From assembly GCA_034506315.1 (NCBI GenBank), contig JAPDPT010000007.1, forward strand, positions 1 to 64,000: 64,000 nt of DNA, written 5' to 3'. This DNA comes from a candidate division KSB1 bacterium (GTDB lineage: Bacteria; Zhuqueibacterota; Zhuqueibacteria; Oleimicrobiales; Geothermoviventaceae). Every line of letters starts with the position of its first letter. Positions within the stretch are counted from its first letter, which is position 1. The translations under genes were made by a program, and so were the position numbers. The notes under the pieces are model-generated. The model was not told the DNA's origin. It searched no databases and was given only the letters and a program-made list of their open reading frames with translations. This document shows positions 28,823-35,963 of the stretch, in pieces.

Positions 28823-30087
28823 ACGTTTCTTCCGGAGCGACCTTCGGCATGGCGGGGCTAGTCTGCCTGGGATTGACCATGGGCTGCGCCCCCTCCCGCA
28901 GGGCGGGTATCGGAGCGCAGCCTTATCCGTCGGTTGCCCGGCCCGTGCGGACAGGCCTCGAGGTCCTGCTCCACGATCCGCCCCAGGAACTGCGCTCCCT
29001 ACGCCTCGGGCTGATCACCAATCCGACTGGGGTGACCAGCGACCTGCGCCAGAACGTGGACGCCCTGTTGCAAGCCGGATTCCGCATCACGGCGCTCTTC
29101 GGCCCCGAGCACGGAATTCGCGGGGATGTGGAAGGGGGCAAAGAGATCGAATCCTACGTGGATGCTCGAACGGGGATCACCGTCCACAGCCTGTACGGTC
29201 GACATCGGAAGCCAAGCCCGGAAATGCTGCAAGGAGTGGACGCCCTGGTGTTCGATATCCAGGACATCGGAATCCGTCCCTATACGTACATCTCGACCCT
29301 CGCTCTGGCGATGGAAGCGGCGGCCGAAAAGGGGATTCCGCTCTACGTCCTGGACCGCCCGAATCCCCTGGGAGGCCTGCGGGTGGAAGGGCCGGTTCTG
29401 GAAGAGAGGTTCCGTAGCTTCATCGGCATCCACCCGATCCCGTACGTCCACGGGCTCACCGTCGGCGAGCTTGCGCGCCTCTTCAACGGTGAATTTCAGA
29501 TTGGGTGCCGTCTCCACGTGGTGAACATGCAGGGGTGGAGACGCTTTTTCCTCTGGCCCGATACCGGCCTGCCCTGGGTCCCGACTTCGCCCCACATCCC
29601 GCACTGGTTTTCCGCCCTGTATTGCGCGGCGACGGGCGCCCTCGGCGAGCTGGGAACGGTCAGCGAGGGCGTAGGAACCCCCTCCCCGTTTGAGCTTGTG
29701 GGAGCCCCCTGGGTCGATGCCTACAGACTAGCTGACGAGCTCAATTCCAGGCACCTTCCTGGAGTGCTCTTTCGTCCCGTCACGTTCCGTCCGTTCTACT
29801 TCCGGTTCGCCGGGCAGAGCCTCGGAGGAATCCACATCTGCATCACGGACCCTCGACGCTTCGAGCCGGTGCGCACACAGGTCCACATTCTCCACGCCCT
29901 GGTGAAGCTTTACGGCCCAGAGCCAGTTCTACAATCGGAGCGGACCGATGCCTTCGATAAGGCCTGGGGAACGGATGGCGTGCGCAAGAGGCTTCAGGCA
30001 GGCGAATCCCCTGAGTCGATCATCGCCTCGTGGGCGGAGGAAGTAGAGCGCTTCTGCCAGCGCCGGCAAGAGTACTTGCTGTACTGA
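28819..30087 (+). CDS. namZ: Exo-beta-N-acetylmuramidase, NamZ family (DUF1343), lipoprotein
   Basis: A 422-residue predicted lipoprotein (lipobox LGLTMGC near residue 23). The mature region is a full NamZ/DUF1343 domain, marked by GLITNPTGVT, LFGPEHGIRGD, DALVFDIQDIGIRPYTY, YVLDRPNPLGG, EGPVL and a C-terminal FRPVTFRP. Characterised members release MurNAc from the non-reducing ends of peptidoglycan fragments. Translationally coupled to the GNAT gene. Together with the SSS carrier it forms a probable cell-wall salvage unit; the MurNAc-6-phosphate etherase and kinase expected downstream are not in this window. Confidence 0.85.
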   Translation: MNVSSGATFGMAGLVCLGLTMGCAPSRRAGIGAQPYPSVARPVRTGLEVLLHDPPQELRSLRLGLITNPTGVTSDLRQNVDALLQAGFRITALFGPEHGIRGDVEGGKEIESYVDARTGITVHSLYGRHRKPSPEMLQGVDALVFDIQDIGIRPYTYISTLALAMEAAAEKGIPLYVLDRPNPLGGLRVEGPVLEERFRSFIGIHPIPYVHGLTVGELARLFNGEFQIGCRLHVVNMQGWRRFFLWPDTGLPWVPTSPHIPHWFSALYCAATGALGELGTVSEGVGTPSPFELVGAPWVDAYRLADELNSRHLPGVLFRPVTFRPFYFRFAGQSLGGIHICITDPRRFEPVRTQVHILHALVKLYGPEPVLQSERTDAFDKAWGTDGVRKRLQAGESPESIIASWAEEVERFCQRRQEYLLY

Positions 30088-30260
30088 GGAGCCGGCCGCC
30101 GGCAGGGGCGAAAGACATGGCTAAGGCCAAGCCTTTTCCGGGAGGTGCAGGCGCAGCAAAACGCCGGGGTGGTCCCGCAGCGTGGCGTAGGGTTCTGACC
30201 GCCCCGTCTTCTGTATCCTCAGGACCACCCGAGTTGGCACGGAACGTAAGGCGCAGGAAC

Positions 30261-31598
30261 ATGGGACGGAATGGAGCCGTAATCGGGCTTTCTCTGCTGC
30301 TTCTCCTGGATCCCTGCTCCCGGGGTCGCTCGCAGGATTGGATGGTTTTTACCCCGGAGAACAGCCGGATCCCGGACCGCAATGTGCTCAGCCTGGCGAT
30401 GGACTCAAGCGGCGTCCTGTGGATAGGCACAAGGTATGAGGGGATGGCCAGTTTCGACGGCGTTCGCTGGTACCATCTCCGTCCCCCGCTCTCCTACCCG
30501 CAGACAGGCCCTGAGCCCGCGGTGATGGCCAAGACCCTCGGACCTCAGGCGGAGGCCATCTATGACATCGCCATCGACAACCGGGGGGTCAAATGGATCG
30601 GCACCAAAGTGGCAGGAGTCAAGAGATTCGACGGACTGAACTGGACGATCTTCAATAGACAAAATTCCCCCCTGCCGGACGACTACACGTGGTCCATCCT
30701 TCCCGAGCCGGGCGGAACCCTCTGGATTGGCACCAAGTACGCCGGGTTAGTCGCCTTTGACGGGCACCGGTGGTCGGTCTTCGCGCAAGGGAACTCCCCC
30801 CTGCCCTCGAACGATGTGACCTGTCTGGCCCTCCATCGCGACGGCTCCCTCTGGGTCGGGACGACGCAGGGTATCGCCGTACGCCGTGGCCAAGCGTGGA
30901 CCGTCTACTCGTCCAACAACTCCGGCCTCCCTGTCGGCCATGTGGAAGCCATCGCCTTCGACCCGGAGGGGACCGCCTGGATCGCGACATGGGGAGCCGG
31001 TCTGGTCCGCTTCGATGGAACCCACTGGACAACGTACGGCACGCGAAACTCCGGGCTCCCCGACGACTACATCTACTCACTCTCGGTTGAGGCGGACGGG
31101 ACCGTGTGGGCAGGAACCTTCACACGGGGTGTGGCGGCCTTCGATGGACTCACCTGGAAGCATTTCTCCCCCTCCAACTCGCCCCTACCGGATGCGTTCG
31201 TGTATGATATCCTCGTCGACCGGCGAGGGAATAAGTGGTTTGCCACCACCCTTGGCCTGGCCGCCTACCGGAAAGGAGGCGTACTTCTGGGGCCACCCCT
31301 CCTACCCCGGACTGCGGGCCTTGTCGAGCTGGGTCGGCCCTACCCCAATCCGTCGTCCGGGAGGACGGGCCTTCCGCTTCGCCTCTCTGCACCGGCGCTC
31401 GTCACCCTCAGCGTCTACGACAGTCACGGGAGACTCGTGCGGCGAGTGCTGAGCGGCGCGCAGCTCTTTGCCGGAGAGCTTGAGCTCACCTGGGATGGCC
31501 GAGACGAGGCAGGACGCCGCGTGCCGCCGGGCCTATACGTCGCGGTTGCACAAGCCGGCGGGGCACGCAGCACTGCACGCATTGTGCTGGTCCGTTAG
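30261..31598 (+). CDS. Secreted two-component-regulator-type propeller protein with FlgD-like C-terminus
   Basis: A 445-residue exported protein; signal peptide in MGRNGAVIGLSLLLLLDPCS. Six or so repeats of the type 'GxxWIGTxxxGxxxFDGxxWxxxxxxNSPLPDD' fill about 25-345, as in the Reg_prop propellers that sense polysaccharides. Unlike hybrid two-component sensors, no membrane helix or kinase follows. The last 85 residues (PYPNPSSG... then LTWDGRDEAGRRVPPGLYVA) form a FlgD-like/Por-sorting-like module. I chose the ATG at 30261, which precedes the signal peptide and has AGGA upstream, over earlier in-frame codons that overlap namZ. Confidence 0.7.
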   Translation: MGRNGAVIGLSLLLLLDPCSRGRSQDWMVFTPENSRIPDRNVLSLAMDSSGVLWIGTRYEGMASFDGVRWYHLRPPLSYPQTGPEPAVMAKTLGPQAEAIYDIAIDNRGVKWIGTKVAGVKRFDGLNWTIFNRQNSPLPDDYTWSILPEPGGTLWIGTKYAGLVAFDGHRWSVFAQGNSPLPSNDVTCLALHRDGSLWVGTTQGIAVRRGQAWTVYSSNNSGLPVGHVEAIAFDPEGTAWIATWGAGLVRFDGTHWTTYGTRNSGLPDDYIYSLSVEADGTVWAGTFTRGVAAFDGLTWKHFSPSNSPLPDAFVYDILVDRRGNKWFATTLGLAAYRKGGVLLGPPLLPRTAGLVELGRPYPNPSSGRTGLPLRLSAPALVTLSVYDSHGRLVRRVLSGAQLFAGELELTWDGRDEAGRRVPPGLYVAVAQAGGARSTARIVLVR

Positions 31599-31679
31599 CA
31601 AACCTGCCCGCGCCGCTCTCCTCCAGCCCGTGGACGCCCCCGTCCATCCTTAACCCCCAAGGCAGGAACCAGTACAACG

Positions 31680-31712
31680 AAAAAAGCCGGACGGCCGTCG
31701 AGGCCGCCCGGC
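31680..31712 (-). terminator. Rho-independent terminator of the TonB-PorV operon
   Basis: On the minus strand, an 11-bp stem with one G-U pair (31702-31712 with 31686-31696), a 5-nt loop, then six T's (31680-31685). It lies 25 bp after the PorV-like gene. Confidence 0.85.
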
Positions 31713-31736
31713 CCACGATACGGGAACCCGTCAAGG

Positions 31737-32771
31737 TCAGAACTGTACCGAGATGGTCAGCCACTGATTACCGTCCGTCCACTTCACATCGCGGTAGGCG
31801 TAATCGATCACAAAGGCTGTGCCTCCTGGCAGCTTGTACTTGAGGCCAGCGCCTGCCGAAAAGCCGAAGATGTAGTTGGCCTGGTCCTCTCCAGCCCAGC
31901 CGTAGCCTCCTCGCACAAACAGCATGTCGTTGAAGGCGTACTCCAGACCTCCCTGCCACTCATCCGTGGAGGCGTTGTGGTTGCGGTAGGAGAAAAGGCC
32001 GGTAAGCTGCTGTACCTCGCCGAACTTCACCGGGTAGGCCAAGCTGATTTCAAAGTTGCTCGGCAGCTCATACGATTGCGCCTCAATCCGTAGGTCGAGA
32101 GGCTCAGCACCGGCTTCCGTGTGCGGCAGCTGCACCGTCCTCTGGAGATCCGGCCCCGCGTACTTCATCATCGGTCCGAGGTTGTTCAGGGTCAATCCCA
32201 TCCGGAGGCCGGCCTGGCTTACGTACTGCACGCCGAAGTCAAAGGCCACGCCGTTGCTGCTCATGCGCAGAAAGCTCTCGTGGATCAGCTTGGCATTCAA
32301 GCCGAAGAAGATACGGTCCGTCATCTGCCGTGAGTAGGTCAGACCCAGCGTGACAAACGTTGGGGTAATCACACGGCCCGTTCCTTCGGTCTCGAATTCG
32401 GTGGTCTCGTGGATGTCGCCGAAATCGAAGATCTTACCGCTCACGCCGATCGAGCCGACCTGCCCGAACTTCGCCGACACCGCAAACCATTCGATCGAGG
32501 TGTCGAAGATCCAGTTCAGGTGGGAGAATGTGGCCTCTGCGGAAGCGGGAGAACCCGCAAGCCCGGCGGGGTTCCAGAAGATGGCCTCGTTGCCGGTGAC
32601 GATCGCGCTCCCTGCTCCGCCCATGGCTGTGATGCGCGAGCCCACGGGAATGAGCAATTCCAGTGCGCCTGCGCTCCCCTTCTTGTCCTTGTTGCCGGCA
32701 AGGACGACCGAGGTGCAGGTCACGGCCGCGAGTAAAACCAGCGCGACTGCAGCCAGTCTCTTGCTCGTCAT
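31737..32771 (-). CDS. PorV/PorQ-family (UPF0164-like) outer-membrane beta-barrel protein
   Basis: A 344-residue exported protein with a signal peptide (TSKRLAAVALVLLAAVTC...). The mature N-terminus GALELLIPVGSRITAMGGAGSA and EAIFWNPAGLAG are hallmarks of the PorV/UPF0164 family, FadL-like barrels of the FCB group, and the C-terminus ends in Phe as outer-membrane barrels do. PorV shuttles type IX-secreted proteins to their attachment enzyme in Bacteroidetes. Here the role may be linked to the large exported protein encoded just upstream. I prefer the ATG at 32771 to the longer reading from 32840, which overlaps the preceding gene and delays the signal peptide. Confidence 0.75.
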   Translation of the reverse strand: MTSKRLAAVALVLLAAVTCTSVVLAGNKDKKGSAGALELLIPVGSRITAMGGAGSAIVTGNEAIFWNPAGLAGSPASAEATFSHLNWIFDTSIEWFAVSAKFGQVGSIGVSGKIFDFGDIHETTEFETEGTGRVITPTFVTLGLTYSRQMTDRIFFGLNAKLIHESFLRMSSNGVAFDFGVQYVSQAGLRMGLTLNNLGPMMKYAGPDLQRTVQLPHTEAGAEPLDLRIEAQSYELPSNFEISLAYPVKFGEVQQLTGLFSYRNHNASTDEWQGGLEYAFNDMLFVRGGYGWAGEDQANYIFGFSAGAGLKYKLPGGTAFVIDYAYRDVKWTDGNQWLTISVQF

Positions 32772-32836
32772 CGCTCCTATCTCCACCCTATGGTTCGTCT
32801 TCGCCTCAAACGGGGATACCATCCGTAACTTGCCGA

Positions 32837-35800
32837 TCACAGGTTACGCAGACGCTGCTGTCGGAAAACTACCGCCATCTTGATCACCTTGGTGCCCACC
32901 TTCGGCACCTCGATGTAGGCGATGTACAGGCCGCTGGCCACCGGGAGGTTGCTCTCGTTCCGCAGGTTCCAGTCGTGCGTCGTGGACGGCCCCTTGTGGT
33001 GGATGGTCTTCACCACGTCCCCATTGATGGCCAGGATCCGGATGGTGCACTCCTCCGGCAGATTGATGAAGGTCACATGCTCTTCGTGGAGCACCTTCTC
33101 TGTGATGTTGTGGCCGATGTATGGGTTGGGATAAACGTTGATCAGGTCCAGGCGCTTCTTGGCGTCCTCGACCACGCCGGTCTCCACGCCCTTGATTTCA
33201 AACGCAAACTCATCCTCACCCGGCACCAGGGGCTTGGGGAAGATGAGCTTGACCACGTCCCCGGTGCTCCACTTAGCGGCCTTGGTCCACCGGATCACCC
33301 AGGTGGTGTTGTCGTCCTTCCGTGCGTCGTGGACCTCCTCGTCGTAGGGGGTGGCGATGATGTAGACATCGCACTCCCCCTTCGGGCTCCAAGTCAGCAC
33401 GAGCACAGAATCCTGCGGAGTCTGCGCGCGGTCAATGAAAGCCACATTGAGCTGTTTTCCGGTCGTCAGGTCCCACACCTCGAACGGGATCCGCACGGTG
33501 AACGGGTCGTTCGAACCTGGCTTGGGATTGGCCGGGTTCCTCGAATGGGGGAGCTTCATGGAGAACATCCACGTGGCCATCTGGCCGCCGCGAATCACCC
33601 GCGTGCCGGAATCGTTCATCACCCCCGTGAAGCGGATCTCCAGCGGGTGGTAGATGATGTTGGGATCCTCGGTACCCCTCCGGAAGGTCCCGTACTTGGC
33701 GAGGTCATTGGGCCGCGCCCCCTCCCGGTAGTAGCTGGTGATGGCGGTAATCAGCTCCGGGTTGGCAGGCGGCTCGTCGTGCACGAGCTTCGGCTCATAT
33801 GTCTTAGGCTGATCGAAGGAACCCGTCATTTCTACATAGAAGCCCAGAGGCGTGCTCAGCCAAGCCTGATTGTTCAGCTCCTCCACCGACGTGATGCCGT
33901 ACCGGCTCACATTGGTGTATTCCGGAACGGCCACACCGTTACGGAGAAGCGTCCAGGTCTTATCCGGATTGATCCGGATCGTGTAGTTGCCCGGCTTGGC
34001 CACGGTCGGATCGGGCACGTAGACCTGGACCCGCCAGGCCTCCGCCTGGCCCTTGGTGTGGGTGACCGAAACGGTGTCGAACAGCGCCTCGTGCACGATC
34101 GTACCCGGCCGAGGCTTGTGCGGCACAACCTCGAGGACCTCCATCGGGCTTTCGAGGACACGCGGCACCATCTGGGTGCCGACGCTATAGGCCGTCACCG
34201 CCACGTAGTAGGTACGGCCGTTGGCGAGCGTGTAGCCCTCGTAGTCCTGGGTTAATCGATACTGGTATCTGAGCCCCGTGTCTCCGCCGAAGGCAACGGG
34301 TAGGGAGAGGACAAGACCCGTGTTCTCGTCGTACTGCTCGTCCAGGACGACGTAGATGCCGTTCTGGCGGTCGAACGTCGCTAGCCGCTTCCACGGACCC
34401 CCCTTACTGGCACCGATGTAGACGTTATAACCTTCAAATTCGTAGCCGAACTCGCTATAGTTCTCGGCGTTGTTCGTCCAACTCAGGAGGATTTCGCGAT
34501 CTAACGGCGTTACCGTTACTTCAGGCGGTCTTGGCGGGCTGGATACCTTGAAGCCGGCATCGTAGGCGGCCTGAGCGAACTTGTCGTAGAACCGCAGCAC
34601 AGAGACCGAGGACAGCCGGTTTGTGCCCTGTCCGATGACCACACCGGCCACGATCACCTGGGTATCCCCGGGGGCGAGGGTAAACATTCCGGAGCTGGTC
34701 AGGATTCGAACGTCCGCAGGCGGGCTCTCCGCCGTGGAAAGCCAGCCGGTCCCCGTCACCGGGTCGCCCGTGTTCAGGAACTTCGATACCTGCCCCGTGA
34801 TCGGGTTGATCCACGGTTTGCCGTCCCGCTGGGTCCCGTTCATGTAGTTCCAAACTTCTTCCGCACCCTGGGCGGAGTAAGGCGGATCCCGGAAAACCGC
34901 GTGGGGATTGTAGTACTTCACAAAGGACGTCGCACCCAGAATCTTGCGGTTGGGGTAGACGGTGCCATCGGGAAGACGCACCGTATCCCCAGGCGACGGA
35001 ATCATCGGTCCGCGGAAGAAGTCAAAGCCGATGGCCGGCGGACGGCTGCCGTACTGGGCATCGTTTGGATATCCATTATAGACATAGCCCATGCCCAATT
35101 CGGTATCGTAACCCACGAGGTCGTCATTGGCGTCGCCCAGATCGACGTCGGCCCAGATGCCCACGTAGGTGGAGTCAATCCTCTGGTTGCCCTTATTGAT
35201 AATCGTGTACTGTACGAACATCGTGTTGCCCAGAGCGCCCGACCGGTTGTAGGCAAAGGCCAGAAGTTGCAACTCCACTCCCATCGGAGGGGTATTGTAG
35301 GTCCGGCTGTGCAGATTCTGGTCCATATCGTTCATCACGGCGAACGCCTGCTGGTCGCCGTAGAATTTGGGCGTGCCATCCGGATTCACCGGTGCGCCCT
35401 GATGAGCCGGCCATACGGACCAGGGGTCGATATCCACGGTCGGGTCGCCGAAGCTCTTCCCGTCGGGATAATCCTTCTGGATCTTGTAGACGCGGTACTC
35501 TTCTTTCTCCGGGTCGTCCGGCTGGCCGTTGGGCAAGATCACCCCCGGCTGGAACTCGAAATTGTAGTCGGCGCAGGCCGTGCGGAAGGACCCGTTTACT
35601 TTCCCCGCGATCCAGATGCCAGCGTTGTAGCAGATATACTTTCCGGAGCCCTTGGGCCATTCCATGTCGGCGTTGCCGGAAATCGGGTGCCGGGTATAGG
35701 TGCCGTTATTCATCACGGGCGTGCGGATCTGATTGATGTCGAGGTACTTCACGCTTCGTGACACCATGGTCTTCCGGAGTGCGGAGTTCCCCTGGCGATC

Positions 35801-35875
35801 GGCACCCAGCGCAAGACTGACCAGGAGCCCTGTGCAAACTACCGCTACTATCCCAGCGATGCCTTTTCGGAACAT
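32837..35875 (-). CDS. Large exported protein with FN3-like region and Por-sorting/FlgD-like C-terminus
   Basis: A 1,012-residue protein with a signal peptide (MFRKGIAGIVAVVCTGLLVSLALG). The N-terminal half has no domain I can name but carries calcium-type Asp/Asn-rich stretches (ADVDLGDANDDLVGYD). A fibronectin-III-like domain lies near 450-600 (EVTVTPLDREILLSW, GYNVYIGAS). The last 90 residues, from VYPNPYIG through NLPVASGLYIAYIEVP, form the C-terminal module seen in cell-surface proteins of Bacteroidetes-like bacteria. It lies between a TonB-dependent receptor and a PorV-like protein on one transcript, the position of a surface-exposed partner such as a SusD-like binder, although it is not a SusD. 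Confidence 0.65.
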   Translation of the reverse strand: MFRKGIAGIVAVVCTGLLVSLALGADRQGNSALRKTMVSRSVKYLDINQIRTPVMNNGTYTRHPISGNADMEWPKGSGKYICYNAGIWIAGKVNGSFRTACADYNFEFQPGVILPNGQPDDPEKEEYRVYKIQKDYPDGKSFGDPTVDIDPWSVWPAHQGAPVNPDGTPKFYGDQQAFAVMNDMDQNLHSRTYNTPPMGVELQLLAFAYNRSGALGNTMFVQYTIINKGNQRIDSTYVGIWADVDLGDANDDLVGYDTELGMGYVYNGYPNDAQYGSRPPAIGFDFFRGPMIPSPGDTVRLPDGTVYPNRKILGATSFVKYYNPHAVFRDPPYSAQGAEEVWNYMNGTQRDGKPWINPITGQVSKFLNTGDPVTGTGWLSTAESPPADVRILTSSGMFTLAPGDTQVIVAGVVIGQGTNRLSSVSVLRFYDKFAQAAYDAGFKVSSPPRPPEVTVTPLDREILLSWTNNAENYSEFGYEFEGYNVYIGASKGGPWKRLATFDRQNGIYVVLDEQYDENTGLVLSLPVAFGGDTGLRYQYRLTQDYEGYTLANGRTYYVAVTAYSVGTQMVPRVLESPMEVLEVVPHKPRPGTIVHEALFDTVSVTHTKGQAEAWRVQVYVPDPTVAKPGNYTIRINPDKTWTLLRNGVAVPEYTNVSRYGITSVEELNNQAWLSTPLGFYVEMTGSFDQPKTYEPKLVHDEPPANPELITAITSYYREGARPNDLAKYGTFRRGTEDPNIIYHPLEIRFTGVMNDSGTRVIRGGQMATWMFSMKLPHSRNPANPKPGSNDPFTVRIPFEVWDLTTGKQLNVAFIDRAQTPQDSVLVLTWSPKGECDVYIIATPYDEEVHDARKDDNTTWVIRWTKAAKWSTGDVVKLIFPKPLVPGEDEFAFEIKGVETGVVEDAKKRLDLINVYPNPYIGHNITEKVLHEEHVTFINLPEECTIRILAINGDVVKTIHHKGPSTTHDWNLRNESNLPVASGLYIAYIEVPKVGTKVIKMAVVFRQQRLRNL

Positions 35876-35933
35876 TCTTCCGTCCTCCTCACGTGGTTGA
35901 ATGCCTGGTGTGCACGGCCCTGCTGAAATAGCC

Positions 35934-35960
35934 TTGGGGAGGGGCGGAACCCCTCCCCAA
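35934..35960 (-). other. Intercistronic hairpin between the receptor and large exported protein genes
   Basis: Perfect 11-bp stem (35934-35944 with 35950-35960), 5-nt loop, no T-run. It begins 3 bp after the TonB receptor stop. It may stabilise or partly terminate the upstream part of the message and so set unequal amounts of the two proteins. Confidence 0.6.
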
Positions 35961-35963
35961 GCA

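Noticed and set aside
32663-34255. 530-residue plus-strand frame opposite the large exported protein gene
   Set aside because: Composition (His/Arg/Val-rich) and lack of domains mark it as a shadow frame.
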